Shown piece after piece: positions 1 to 12,707 of a stretch of DNA of 64,000 nt. The first letter of the stretch is position 1. Each line of letters begins with the position of its first letter. The position numbers and the translations under genes are program-made. This DNA is from Diplocarpon mali. Lineage: Eukaryota; Ascomycota; Leotiomycetes; Helotiales; Drepanopezizaceae. The stretch lies in the NCBI GenBank assembly GCA_024741835.1, contig JAENRP010000028.1:159047-223046 (forward strand). Reading direction: 5' to 3'. The notes under the pieces were generated by a model that saw only the letters and a program-made list of their open reading frames with translations, searched no databases and was not told the DNA's origin.

Positions 1-940
1 GCAAAAAGAGTCTTTCTTGCCTTTGTTCCGAATGCGGCCGAGAAAGACGATGTCCGTGGCTTTGATGCGATGGATTGCCCACACAACCCCTTTCGTTGTT
101 TTGCTGTGCAAGCCTCGCCATGAAAGTGTCTTGCCGTCATACTTTTCGGCTTTCTGCACCTCGCCTTGCAGCTTCCTCTTGCACCAGTGCTTCTTTGGCT
201 CTTTTACGCCCTTTGCGGGTTTCAACAGGTGTGGCTGTGGTGGGGTGTAGATCAGGAATCGCTGGGCATGCCAGTCAGCTTTCTCTCCAGAGACGATCTC
301 TTGCAAGCAAATTTCTGCTCACCTCGGGTAGTCTCCCCTCGTTCTCGGATAACTTTGGTTTTGGAAGAGGTATGAGGTATGCGATGAGTGTTTGTGGATC
401 TCTTGCATACTTCAATGTGCCGCGTCCTTCCTTGTCTTCAGAGACTTTTGGAGGCGGAACTGCCGTGCGCTGCTTCGAGAGTGCAGGTGTCGTTCTTGCT
501 GGCAATTCTGGCGGCGGCGGATCACGAATGGGAGTAGGATTAGAAGGCCGACTCGATGGTCTCGCCGGCAGCGGCGGTAGTGCCTTTTCCTTCGCCATAG
601 TCAAGAGGGAAAACTCTCGACCTAATGGTCCGCTGTCCAGAAGTTCTGGTTTCGCCTTCAGCTCAGGCAGATTATTCGTTTGCTGTTGCTTGAGCGCATG
701 ATTTCCGTTGGCATGCTTGACATCTTTCTTGTCCGCTTCTTCTTCTATCGCAGGCAGATCCTCTGGGTTGGCAAACGGATCGTAGATATGTGTAGCGTTC
801 GGACTTTGGGGTGGCGTCGAGTAGATAGACTTCCCTGTATGGCTTGGTACAAGTGCTATTCCAAGACTATCAGCACGCATCGCTCCAAATCTCACAAGGG
901 CTACTACTGGGGACGTGTCAATGATTCTCATCTTGGACAA
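1..940 (-). CDS. Conserved fungal protein of unknown function (3' truncated by window edge)
   Basis: Two exons are visible. The first runs from 940 to 323 and the second from 261 to the window edge, still open. The intron 322-262 (61 bp) starts GTGAGC, has a GCTGAC branch site 11 bases from its CAG end, and joins the reading frames in phase 0 (...RLPE joined to RFLIYTPP...). The N-terminal part is Pro/Lys-rich and looks disordered (PPLPARPSS, PPPPELPART). The folded part begins near TLIAYLIPLPKPK and continues through a basic stretch. I recall fungal hypothetical proteins carrying the RFLIYTPPxPxLxKP and TSWKG-like blocks, but no assigned function. The frame is open to an ATG at 940, yet an internal ATG at 598 (MAKEKALPPLPARP) fits my recollection of homologues better, so the true start is uncertain. 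The C-terminus lies outside the window. Confidence 0.6.
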
Positions 941-1706
941 TCAGCAACTCACCTGCGAGAGACATTTCAAACCAGGGAAGCTGGATCTCTTCTGATTGTT
1001 ACCTTCTTTCCAGCGGAGCGTACGAAGGAAGAAAATCTTTTTTCTGCGTGGAAGATGACAAAGTTTTCTATCAGAATCGAAGCTTTGCGAGAACGGTTTC
1101 ATAGTGAAACCCGTGGTAGTGCATGATGCTTCTCACTGAATCGAGCGTTTCTGGAACAAGCGACTCCTGGTTGAGAAGTGTAACATGGCTTGGCAGCGCT
1201 ATCGCAACTCGTTGAAGTTGAACTCATGGCCTTTTTAACGGATTAGTTGAACCAGTGATCAGGCCATAATGCACTTGGAAACTATACTTCTCGCTTAATT
1301 CACTCGACTACTCTTGCTCCCATGATATCCAAGTCATATTACGTCATTTTGAGTCGTCAAAAAGCTCTGGTGGTGTAGCCAGAGTTTTCTGGAACGCATT
1401 ATTTTCAAATTCTTATAAGCTGCCGCTCCATGCCATGGAGAACCTCGTTGGTGAGAGTATACGTTGAAGAGGAAATATAATCAGCCGGGGACTTGTACAA
1501 ATTGACGAAACGCTCCCAAGAGCAGCTCAGACAGTTCACGGATTCAAAAGTTCCCTGTTAGTGACACTATCCAACCTGTTTCTTTTGCTATTTACAACCA
1601 GGACAAGGCCTATCTAACCGATGCCGGTCCTGCCCAAGCCTATGGTGGGCTCCGCTCAGTGCCTCAACTATGGAATCAAGATGCCTGAGTCTGCTATTTG
1701 GCATCA
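941..1706. other. Intergenic, no gene seen
   Basis: This stretch lies between the start of the left-edge gene and the 3' end of the peroxidase remnant. It is moderately AT-rich around 1250-1500. I found no conserved coding block, RNA gene or repeat. Confidence 0.5.
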
Positions 1707-3468
1707 CTATCGCCCCTGCGCCTCGTAGGAAGCGCCTGGAAACTTGTTGTAAAGCGGGTTGTTGAAAGGTGCGAGCTGTGGGCAGCCCAATTTCTCGCCC
1801 ACGGGGCCAAGTTGCTGCTTGACGTAACCCAGAACCGAGCCAACCGCACCAAGCAGATAGTCTGGCGTCCGGAAGACCTTGCATCGATGCCCTTAGAAGA
1901 GAACACGCGCCGTTATTACCCTCGAGGAGATTCGTAGCGTTGAAGAGGCCCCCCGTGAGGTCGCCAGTAACGACACCGACATAACTGTGCACCTTGCCAG
2001 TATTGCCCCCGGCCTCAAATATACCAGGGTATCTGCGATAGAACCAGAATGATATTTGGCGGAATTTTTATATTATATCTCATCCATTGCAATGCCTGCA
2101 CTCCCAAGACGAGTCTTGAGAGGCAGAAAAAAAATGCAGGAAAAGATAGCGGATTTGGGATATCAAAATAGGGACGAGTCAGATTATATATACATGGTAA
2201 TGTCGGCTAGGACATCAGGCACGACCTGAGCCGGCATGCAAGGATTGGAAGATGGACGTCTATACCAATTGTCCGGGATGCGCTCTTGACCTATGTTGTG
2301 GACGAAACTTCCAGAGGCGTCGCCACTCACCGCGAAGAAAGACTTCAGCATCTCGCAGGTCAGCACGCCACCTGGAGCCTCTGCAGAGTGGGTCGACATG
2401 AATCTGATGAAATTGTGTGCTGCTGGGGAGACTGCATTCGCGAAGGCTGCCTGGAAAAAGTACGGATTGTTCTCTTTGGACCATCGAGTGACTATGAACC
2501 GTTGGGTTAGTGAGGAACATGTAGTTGGAGGGGCGTCGATTATACTGACCGTAGTCGCTCTGAGCTGCAATCGAATCATAGTTGTAGCCTTCTGGGCCCA
2601 GGTTCCATAGATGCTCCCACTTCAAGCCATTGGTGGCGATACAATCTTCAAGGAGCAAGAGTCTGTTACCAATCGCATCTGGAAAACACCGACACGACCA
2701 CCATTCAAGTATACGTCGCCCTCTATACACCAGCATTGATTCGGAATGAATGGAGCTCAACCTACCCGGATAATGGACGCATCACTCTCATACTGGTCGT
2801 GAGTTCCAATCATCGCGAAAGGATGCCCTCCGACGAGAGGTAGCGTCGCGGGGAAGTTTTCGTAAAGGGGGTCGCCAGGCCTACAACATTCCCTGGTGAG
2901 TATTCAGCTTGCAGTTCAGGTTACAAGCTAACTACGTACAGTGCAACTGAAATAACCGACAAGGTGAAGGCAAGCTCTGGGGACATGCCATATGCTACCC
3001 TAGGCCGGTAGTCACTACGTATATCGTCAGTGCCGAGAACATGCAGGTGATCAGGCACAACACACTCTGTTCGATGCTTGTCTTGACATTCCGAGGCAGA
3101 AAGCCATGGTTCGCCGCTGCGTTTGGACCTGGACACTCGTATGACACGTTAGCATGTTGATCCAAGCCCATCGTGAGCCGGCTTCTTGTTCTCGTTCTCG
3201 CTGCGTGAGACTGCGGCGTAACATGAGCGGAGTACCGACCTGCCCGCGAAGATCTGTCGAGCTGGGGGCTGAGTTCGTGGCCGCTTCCTGCGCTGGTGTT
3301 CACGAACTGCTCTGCTGGGTCGAACGTGAGGGTCGGTATGCCGGTATTTGTGCGTTTGAACAGGAAGAGAGGCACCTACGGCGCGGGATCGATTCGCTTG
3401 TGGAGCTGCTCATTCATCTCCATAACAACTGGCCACGCCGCCAAAAGAGGCAGAGCGCTGAGAAGCAT
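1707..3468 (-). pseudogene. Heme-thiolate peroxidase (chloroperoxidase / peroxidase family 2), decayed
   Basis: Reading 3468 to 1707 gives family-2 peroxidase blocks in the right order but in different frames. These are a signal-like N-terminus (MLLSALPLLAAWPVV), the proximal-ligand region CPGPNAAANHGFLPRN near 3100, YGMSPELAF near 2990, GDPLYENFPATLPLVGG near 2860, EHLWNLGPEGYNYD near 2600, NNPYFFQAAFANAV near 2450, and a C-terminus GCPQLAPFNNPLYNKFPG ending at a stop at 1707-1709. Family members are secreted heme-thiolate enzymes (chloroperoxidases and unspecific peroxygenases). Lesions: an in-frame TAG at 3376-3378; a frameshift just after the ligand motif (about 3000-3080); another between 2690 and 2640; and a one-base frameshift near 1863 (LPDA to DYLLGAVG). 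Some frame changes are genuine introns, for example the one interrupting the block near 2530-2470. The CPGPN cysteine is still encoded, but no continuous protein can be made. Confidence 0.85.
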
Positions 3469-6400
3469 TGACCCGAGTATTGTGCTTCCGTATGTATGAG
3501 AAGCGATTTCGAATATGTTTTTGAGCTCGAACGAAGTTCAAGTGATGAGGGGTGGTGAGGGGTGGTGGGTTTGAAGAGGCTGTTCTGCCCAGAGTCCTGG
3601 ACGACCGCCCGTTTATACATGTCACTCCTACCGTGGAAACATCCGATCCAGAGCGCTGGAAATGCCATATCTCGGATCCTTAACAGGACTAACATCGAGG
3701 CTGGTACTTGGCGACAAACATCCAGATGTGACGGGTCACGGGACCAGCAGGTCAACGACCCGCCAGATCGTCGTCCTAACGCAAACCAAGAAAGCAGTCT
3801 ATACGTTTCAGGCTCGAGTGGGAAGACCCATCTGCCGATCATCCAGTGGAAGCACTAACCCGCCCTGCCATTGTAAGAATGTAGTGACCATGGTCACGTG
3901 TGTATCATGTGCCGAGAGTAAAGGAGGAGAGTGAATCTCGGGTGCACGGGCCAGCTTTGAGACAGGCTTAGTCGAGTACTCTCTTTCTCTCTCTCTCTCT
4001 TCTCTCTCTTCTTATAATCTATCACCAATCAATAATAATACGACAAACCTTGCGATATCTCTTTCAGTGTGCACACCTTGTTGGACCAACAGCCACATCA
4101 CCAGTGCTCTTGAGCTCGCACTTCCGCAAGAACCGCCTGACCCGCATCTCCCCCGCCTTATGCTATTGACATGTATCCATACAACTTGTCAGTGGCCGAC
4201 GAGGACTCCGCAGCGATCGACAACTACTGTAGCTCTAATCCGGGAACGATGGATTGAGAGATGCCTCGCCTTGAAACCCTGCCAAGTGAGTATGATTATT
4301 CGGTTATGTTTGTTTTGTTACCCAAGCACTGATGCTGACTAAAGCCTCATCGAGTCCACAGATGACTTTGATGTTTCGGTACACTTGACTAGAGTGCTGC
4401 GTGCGCCACACAACTGCGCGATGCATGGAACAACAACACTCTGACTCGCTGCCTGGGGATCATACCTGGTTTACTTCATCAAGAAAACCGAGCCAAGGAA
4501 GAAAATTGCGCTCTACCAAAGCCTCATCTAGCCACGACAACAGTAGAAAACAACGAGGTCGAGAAAGTCAGTACTGCAAAATTAAAGCCTCCCAGTCAAA
4601 TCATCATTATTCCCGCGCCGAGTTCAAGTCCGGGACAGTTTCTCAACTGCGGGATACCATTTCAACGCCGTGGCTAAGGGCTACATGTGATACAGGTGTC
4701 AAACGTGCTGGCCTCTTAGCATCGCCTCGTATGCGGCAAGAGAAGGCAGCCCCTTGGCTGGGCATAAGACGACAAACGTATTGCGCGGCTCTTCAACGCC
4801 GTTTATCACAAATGTACAAGCACCAGTCGTGTCTCTTTTCCCTGACTCGATCACGCAGGCGCTTCAAGCCTGTTTCGGTAGTTCGGCTCTCCTTGTCTGA
4901 GAACCATCTTTGTCTCCATTTCCAGAGAGACTTTGAGAAAATGTTAAAATTTTGTCTTTCGCGTGATGAGGCACTGTTACGACTCGATCCCCCATCCCAC
5001 CCCTTCAGTGGTCGGTAGTAGGCGGTGGCGCACGGTCAGCACTCACCCCTCCGAATACAGCTTCCGTCGAGGGAAAAGGGGCTTTGCTTTTTTTCTCTTT
5101 TTCTCTTTTTCTCTTCCCTTTTAGCATCCCATATTCGCTCTAAACGATGTAGCACGAGCGGGAAACGCTATAGTCTGATTTATATCCAAGGAGAAACTAG
5201 CCTAAAAACTCCTCATACCTTTACCATTTAGCCTATTACACCTATGATTCCTGATTCCTTAAATAAGAGTCTGACCTATCCCTCGGTTGATAGTTGTTCC
5301 CTCTAGGTCTCGAGCGAGTACGTTCTCAGAAGGTGCCTTGATAGAGTCGCCTTGGGTTTTCTATCCTAGGACAAGCCCTTTACGCTAATAGCGGCTATTT
5401 ACTTGATCATACCAAGCGCCTTGCTAGTAGGCGACGCCTCTCGATTATCACCCTTCCTATCGACCTTGTACAGATTTGTCGAAATATATCCTTTCCCTCC
5501 TCCTCCTCCTCCTCCTCCTCCTCCTCCACACATACTACAACCCGCCTTCTCCCTTCATATCCTTCGTCAAGCCGTTCCTCCAGTCGTAGGTATACATCTG
5601 TCCAATCCCCGAGTACGCAGGTGGAGGTCGACAGTAGAGGGTATTCGTAGAGGTACTATAGTAGAGAGCCTTTCCGTCCCGACATCCCCGACAGTTCTGG
5701 CTTCGCTCGACCTAGGGTCGGAGTATTGATGTCGTTCTCGAAAGGACTCGGTCTCGGCTCTGCAGACTCTGGAGAGGAGGCGGGTTCGTAGACACCGCGC
5801 GCAGCTACTGGGTCGTCTCCCTTTACCGACGTTAGCGTTGGCACTGCGGGAGCGGGGCAGGGAGACTGAGATGTGATGGCCTTGCCCAATCCTTTGAGAC
5901 GACGCTTCACTCTCGACGCAGAGGGTTGTTTCGTGACTTTTGAGGAGTAAGTAGTAGCTAACTGGCGTCCTTGTGACGGATCAGGAGAGGTCGCCAAGCC
6001 GTGTTGACCGTGTCTCGCTTAGCTTATTCAGGGGCGGACTTGAGAATGAACAAACATCTTGGAGGCATGGATGGTAAGAACGAGTAATTCCGATTTTACC
6101 CTCGAACAACATCCCGAAAGATTTTACCTCTACCACAGAATCGTCGGTCATGCCAGCGTTTCATTTCACACGGGAAAAGTGACTTGACAATATCATCATA
6201 TTCATACACACCTTACTTCCCCCGCCAATCCTCACCACCCCTCCCATCTTTCTCTTGGTATGAATATAGGCCGGGTGTCAGAGATCAGAGTCCAAGCCAC
6301 ACTCCCTTCGTCTCAATACTCCAGACCCTCCCTTCCTTCGCAACCACAACATCTGCCCAACGACGCGCTTCTTGCGTCTCCAAGGCTCGGGCTCGCTGTG

Positions 6401-6924
6401 GGCATCCATGAAGAGTGCTGGAGAATATTTTTGCGAGTCGTCCGTGCTTGCTACATGCTGCTCTTTCCTGTAGTCGACGCTGGTGCCAGGGTATTCCGGG
6501 TTAACGGTGGAATTGCTGAGAGTCATGGTATTGCTGCACAAGATGAAAGCGAAGTCTTGCGAGGCCGATGGGTAGCCTCGGACGTGGTGATCGCGATAAT
6601 CGCAAGAGGCCCACTTGATTATAGGCAGGGGAGAGCGGCTGGTCAGCTGGAAGCCTGTTTTTTACTGTGACCAGCATTTTCGCCAATCAGGCGTCGAGAA
6701 TGCTGTCTTTGAAATGAACGTTCAATGGAGTTCCATCGACGCAATCCGAAACTAGTGTGGAAAGAGGAGCCCATGCCGGGGCAGCAGTCTTGGCGGAAGT
6801 CTCCAGGAGCCAACTCGTAGGTCATGTAGACGCAGCAGCTGGAGTTGAAGTGGAGAGTTCAATCGGGTCGACTTGGATGTGGCCCTTGATATGATTTTCC
6901 TTGACGTGAGCAAGCATATCGGCT
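3469..6924. other. Gene-poor 3.4-kb block
   Basis: No gene could be supported. Several open frames exist (for example 4401-5018 on plus and 5997-5656 on minus), but they show no recognisable domain, no convincing start context and poor codon character. The block contains a CT-rich tract at 3980-4012, T-rich runs near 5084-5120, an AT-rich part at about 5150-5420 with many TA dinucleotides, and a CTC/TCC microsatellite. The AT-rich part could be a remnant of a repeat affected by RIP, but one copy alone cannot show this. Confidence 0.5.
5496..5527. repeat. (TCC)n microsatellite
   Basis: A perfect trinucleotide tract of about ten CTC/TCC units follows the sequence CTTTCC. It lies in the gene-poor left block and is not inside any supported gene. 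Confidence 0.9.
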
Positions 6925-9900
6925 TCAGATGTACGAGGCACGTGCGGTGTTGGGCATCGAGGCAGTTGCGACCCCCAGTTCCTCTGAAGACACAGTAGGT
7001 AGCGAACGAGTCTTCGATCGGATAGCGTCATCCGAAGCCGAAAGGCTATCCCATACAGCGGGCTCAGGTTGAGGTAAGCCAGCAGCTACTGCTTGCGAAT
7101 CCGGAGAATTGGCACTATCCCACAGCTTCCCTGTATGTCTGGGAGTAAGAGCAAGTGGCTCAATGGATAGACGTCTGGCCGTCAGCGTCGCAGTTCCCAA
7201 CGGACTCTGGGGCTCCAAATCAGTATCGTCGTCATTCATACCCTGTTTTCTCGGGGCTGGCAGGAGACTAGCTTTCGATGGGACATCAGAGGAATTCAAC
7301 ATGCTGGCAATCTCAAACAGTGTGTTCTCGTCGAAGTCCTCAAATTCATCTCCGCTCTCAATGTAATCCAGCTTCTCGTCTTCGTCCTCGTAGTCGTCCA
7401 AGACTGAGGGTGAGCGCACGGGCTCGAACTGCTCTGATCCTGCGTCGAGGTTTGCGTTGAGCTCTTGAAGGACTGGGCCTACGAAGAGGTTAGGAACAAA
7501 GGTTGGCTGGTAAACAGGTTGGTCCGACGTCTCTCCCCAGGGGAATTGGAAGATGCCGAGGGACTTTCTCCTGTTGGGGACCGGGATAGGGCTTTCAACT
7601 GGATATGGTCAGATAGTTATATGTAACTCGGAGGGGTGGTGACCCTTACCAATGTCAGGGAGGAAACTAATACGTCTGGATTTCCTCTGCGGTCTCTGAG
7701 TCATGGAGCGTGCCTTGATACTTCTCGGGCGAACAGGCTTTGGAGCCTTTGAACCCCAAAGGCCGAACACCGGTTGGCTGTGCTCAGGTGGGCTAGTTTT
7801 AGTCCAGAGTGCGGTACTGAAAATGGGAAGGATATGCTCTGCGCGGCGCTGTGTTGGCCTAAGACTACTTGCAGGTGGCTCTGCAGCCATGGCAGGGGCC
7901 GCTGCTGTCTCAGGCGGAGGATTCCACAAGCTACCAAGAGCTGCCTCTGGCGAGACAGCATTTGGCTGCCAAAGAGCGGCCTCCTCTTTCCGGCTAGTTT
8001 GAGGACTCCGATGCTGCTTCATGGCCTCAGTATCAGAGTCCGACTCATTATCCGTCTCAATCTCAGTCTCAGATCCAGCACTATCTGGAGGCGTCGGGCT
8101 CGTGACTGGAGCTGGAACTTGGGTTATTGACAGGAAATTCAGGCTCTTCCTGCGCAGCAAAGCCGGAGCATTCTCCATATACACACTCTGAGCCTCCAAC
8201 AGACGTCGTTGCCACATGCTAGCTCTGGTATTGTCGAAGCTTTGAGTGGATACTATGCGGTTCGAGTCTTCATTTTTCGGGCGGGCAGTCTTGCTGCTTC
8301 TCATGCGGGCTCCCTGGGAAACCATGGATGGAGTACGAATAGGTCTCTGTGCCAGATCCCGTTTTACATCACGTGACTCGGCCTGAGCGTTTGGCGACAT
8401 GGTCACAGACATAGAGTCTCGATCGAGATTAGTCTGCATTCTATGCCACTGGCATTCCTGCTGTTCCATTTCCTTCTCTAGATTGTCCAACAGTCTGGTG
8501 CGACCAGTATCTGGAATATTCTCCTCCCCATTCCCAGGAATACGTCGCAACAGTGATCCCACGGATCCCCGACTTGGCCGCTCCTCGAGCCGCTTGAGCT
8601 GTTCTTGAATTGCGATGATCGCTTTCCCAGGAGAATCGGGTGGTGGAGACGGCTCGGCGTGGCGCACCACCACAGTTGCTTTCCTCCCGGTTCTGCTTAG
8701 AAGCAGTGGTGTCGGTGGTGGCATCTTGCGCCTCACGAGTACCGGCCTCTCGGAGAACGTGGAAAGTACATCGCCTATCCGATAATGCCATCCAAAACTT
8801 GGGTTAATCAAGCTCGAGTTTTTGTCGCCAGTCGAGGACTCGTCTGCTATCGACAGAATTGGGCCTCTGATATCATTCGCGCGAAGCAGGACAGATCTCC
8901 GCGCTTCCTCTTCAACGTCTAACATCATTGGGACGATTGCCTCATGCCCGCGAAGATCTGACTGGGGGAGCGGAGAGAGATACCGAGAGGGGACACCAGA
9001 CACCCATTTCTCGCCTACCCCGTCAGCCAATGCCTGGTATGAATTTACGCTGGACCGGTATGCATCGCTATCAGGACGGCTCGGCAGCACAGAAAGCCGC
9101 TTCATTGCTCTTAGTGGAATCTCCGGGGCTGCCAAAGAAGCTGTCGCTGTCGTCTTGCATGGAGTAAGACTTCTCTCGACTTCCACTGTTGGACTTTGCA
9201 CTGTTGGGCTCTCAGACATGAAACTGGATGGCAGGCAAGGAATCGACGGAACCGAGGACCTGCGACGACAATTTGCGACGGCTCTTGCAGGAGCCGGAAA
9301 CAGAAACTCAATCTTCTCATCGAAAGACATGCTGTTGATACCTGTTGGCAGTAGTCGTCTCAATTGCGCGGGAGTCAAGATCGGCGGCGGCGGCAATGGA
9401 GGAAGATGAGTCGGACTCCCGGGTTGTGACATAAACTTCGGTCTTCTCCGCTGGATCGACGACCCAGACTTGCTGCGTCGATGACCAGGAGGCTCGCCTG
9501 CAGATATGATACAATCGGAGTCATGCTTCTCTCTCTTATAACCCCGCGGGCGGTGGATGATTGAGCCGGAGGAATTGAGAGACATTGTCCTGGCTGAGAA
9601 TGCAGAGATCTCGACAATCCTCGTTTTCTGAGCGGATGCGTGCATAGCTGGTGCCCCTTCAACGAACGATCCGGCTATTTCGGGCTTGTCGTACACGGTG
9701 TCGTTCATGAGCATGACCGCCTGCGCTTTGGCCATCGCAGCTTCTTGCGCCATTATGGTTCTCGTTGCTCTAGGATTGGAAGGCAAACCAATGGTCTTTT
9801 GCCTTTGCAAGGCAGGCTCTGACACCTTTGGATCATCTGCTTCGTCGAAAGTTCTAGCTTGCTTGGATGACCTTCGTCGCAATTCCTCGCGACCAGGAGA

Positions 9901-11624
9901 CAGAGAGGCAGAACTTGTTGTGCCATCTGTAGCGACTGATAACAGCCCAGCATTAGGTAGTACGGGAACATCTGGCATTGCTTCCGTGACAAGAATGGGG
10001 TTTTCTTTCCGCTTGACGCTGATACTTCGACTCAGGGCTTCTTGTGTTGATACCTGAGACGGCCGAGGCGCTGGGCTGTCAGCAACAAGTCTGGACCTCG
10101 CGGAAGCCTCTTCTCTGCGTTCTCGCTCCATGTTGGCGGCTGTCGCGAGACCAACAGTCTGTATTTTGGCCAACGATTGGGAAGTCGTGTCATCGGTCGG
10201 TATTGGTATGGGATGCGAGATGCCCAATTTGCGGACACCTTGTTTGGGTGGCGCTGAAACCTTGGACCGACTGAACATCGATCGTTTTTGCGTCAGTGTT
10301 GCAGCTGGAGCTTTCTCTAGCGCTCGGGGCAACGCCAGGACAGCTGGCCTGATGTGAGGTGGCAGAGATGCCTGCTCCTGCTGTCTAGCCTGGAGTATCG
10401 CTGGAAAGACGCCGCTCGACCCACGATAACCCGGTCCTCTGGCTCCAGGAATGTGACTTTCCTCCGAAGAATCCATCTCCTGCGCATTGGCTTCACTTCC
10501 AAGCTTCGTGAAGCCCCTCGTATCCCCTCGAGTGCCTCTTTGGAATACGGTAGGTGAATGATGGGGAGTCGCGGAAGGATTGACGACGAATAAGCTTCCA
10601 CCCTTCGCGTAATTCTCGTTGGCGACCGGAGACCCGTTGCTGGAAATGTTTTCTGCAAACAGCTCTCGAGGTGGTGGCATTATATTAATGAACGGGGAAC
10701 TCGCCTCAGGAATAGTAACGCCCTCCTCTCTCGCTAGAAGTAACGGCTCTAAGAACCTTGTCACAATGCCTGGATGCTATCAGTATCCTGCCTCCACTTC
10801 ACCGAATATCGACTTACCAATGAGAACAAGAAGCCCGTTTGATGGCAGCACAGTTCGTAGCATGAGTATGGTCGTTGGAATCCCAAGGATTAAAGGCACG
10901 CTCGTCTGTAGCATTAGGCATCAGTATTGTTGCCGTATAGCAGAAATTTGGACGTACCCCAGTCCATATGCCAAGTCCAATAACAGTCCAGATCGAGGCC
11001 TTCCTCTGCTGCCACTTCATGTCGGCGCTTTTCTGAACCAGATTGCCAGAATTTCCTAGCAAGGTAACTCGTAACAGCAACATTCCAACGATGAATCCAT
11101 CCAAAACCAGAACAACAATCCCAATCGGCGCGACGGCTCTCCGGGCGACACAAACAGGACCGGGGTGGGGCCTCGTAAAGCCCACCAGCAATCCACCTGC
11201 CACCAGCCTCAAAAACAACATCCCTTGCAAGATCAATCGATCCGCTGTGAGTTTCGTCACATTGCCCACCGACCACAACAAGAACTGCTCGATACCAAAC
11301 CTTGCTAGCTGATCGAAAACCGTCGAAATTAGCACGATACCCTGGCAGACGGTAGCCCTGGTGTCTGGGAGAAGAAGGTTGAGGAATTCAACCTGCGTCC
11401 ACAGCGCCGAAAAGAGCACAAAGAGCATGAGGACCAGCCTCCGGCCGTCCCGAAAAATAGTCGAGTGATAAAGCCCGTAGAAAATGAAGAGCGCACCCGT
11501 CGCGGCTTGCAGTAGAGTGCCACTGGAATAGCAATCAGCAAAGATAATATGAGCCGCGAGATGAAAAGGGAGCAGACAAAGAGAATGCCGCCGAAAGGGC
11601 CTGCACGGCGTCCGAGATGGCCAT
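6925..11624 (-). CDS. Large fungal membrane protein: 6-7 TM segments plus long disordered Leu-Trp tail
   Basis: Five exons: 11624-11578, 11522-10958, 10905-10818, 10748-7650 and 7598-6925. They sum to 4473 bases, a 1490-aa protein. Residues about 15-240 hold six or seven hydrophobic segments (ATGALFIFYGLYHSTIF, VLMLFVLFSALW, GIVLISTVFDQLARFGIEQF, FLRLVAGGLLVGFTRP, IGIVVLVLDGFIVGMLLLR, then IWTG-TSVPLILGIPTT and NGLLVLIEPLLLAREE). The rest, more than 1200 residues, is Ser/Pro/Arg-rich and probably cytosolic and disordered. It carries repeated Leu/Val-Trp motifs (ALWQPNA, SLWNPPP, ALWTKT, GLWGSK, KLWDSA, AVWDSL). Acidic DDYEDEDEK and FDENTLFEIASML blocks sit near the C-terminus. I recall ascomycete orthologues with the same LPSNGLLVLI and IPVPNRRKSLGIFQFPWG blocks, all uncharacterised. 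The first intron's donor (GTCTGC at 11577) is weak, so the first 16 residues are less sure than the rest. Confidence 0.85.
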
Positions 11625-12669
11625 CGCGCGGTGTGGGAGATTACTAGTAGAGGAAATAGACAAGTCTGTTAAGAAGCCCAATCTATGGGACAAAAGAAAA
11701 GAGAATTAGACTCCGCGAACGGGCATTGTGATCGGTTGGCCGTCAACACATATCTTCAAGAATGCAAGGGCAGCGATGACAGTCAATAGCAAAAGCCGTT
11801 GCTTGTACCAGAAAGTGGGTTGAACAGACGGGAAAAGCCTCGAGATGGACACCGGCAGGATAGCCGAGCTTCTCTGCCGTCTAGAAGGCTAATCTTTCGT
11901 CGCCGTTACAAGACGACGAGCATGCCCCGGTGGGAACGAGAAACTGGAACGCCATCTCCGACAAGTGAGAGGTTGCTACTGCGCAGATGCGAAGCGGCTG
12001 GTTTCGCAAGACTTGTTGGTTTGTGTGAGCAGGAAGACCGGTTGGTCGTTACAAAGCTTGTGACGAGGTGTGAAACTGGGTGGGTTTCGACACGACTACT
12101 TGAGCCGACGATTGGGAAGAGATACGGTCTCCTGCTATCGTGAGAATGAAGACCGAGCGACAGGAGGCTCCTGGTGAACGTGGTTCTGCGCCATGGAGTT
12201 GACAGTCCTGTCCATCGTGGTAGATGTTGTAGTCTTTTTTGAGGAGTAGGAGGGACGTCGGAGCGAGCAAGTGCTTGTCAGCTGTAAGGGCGGCTCGCTT
12301 AATTCGCGCCTATACGGTCTCAACAGGAGCTGACTCATCCATTCTTCAGAGCTCGCGCACCAGACGCTGCTTCATATTGGTGCTGATGGATATCTCCATG
12401 AGATCTGGCTGGGAAACTCGAGACATGATCCCGGTAGTGGTAGAGTGGGAAGCAAACAGATGACCGCGTTTGCTCTGTTCCCGTGCTCGTGGAGGACCGA
12501 GTCAGGTGATAGGCCATGTGACTTTCCACATGCCTCGGCCTCGCGTTGATCTGCACCCCGCATTATCACAAGCATCGGCCGCCAAAAGAACGTCAACAGC
12601 ACAAGCCGAGAAGGGGAGAGCAGAAGAATGCCAGTATCAGGGAGCTCCATCAACATCAATTCAGATCTT

Positions 12670-12707
<38 letters not shown>

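Noticed and set aside
4401..5018. A 205-codon plus-strand frame in the left gene-poor block
   Set aside because: No recognisable domain, biased composition and no supporting start context. Kept only as unsupported.
5060..5480. AT-rich segment suspected to be a RIP-mutated transposon
   Set aside because: Only one copy is in the window and no transposase motif or terminal repeats could be seen, so no mobile element is claimed.
5656..5997. A 113-codon minus-strand frame with Ser/Pro-rich sequence
   Set aside because: It could be a fragment of a repeat-derived gene, but no homology or splice partner was recognised.
8822..9409. A 195-codon plus-strand frame
   Set aside because: Antisense to the long Ser/Pro-rich tail of the membrane protein, whose exon model closes in frame.
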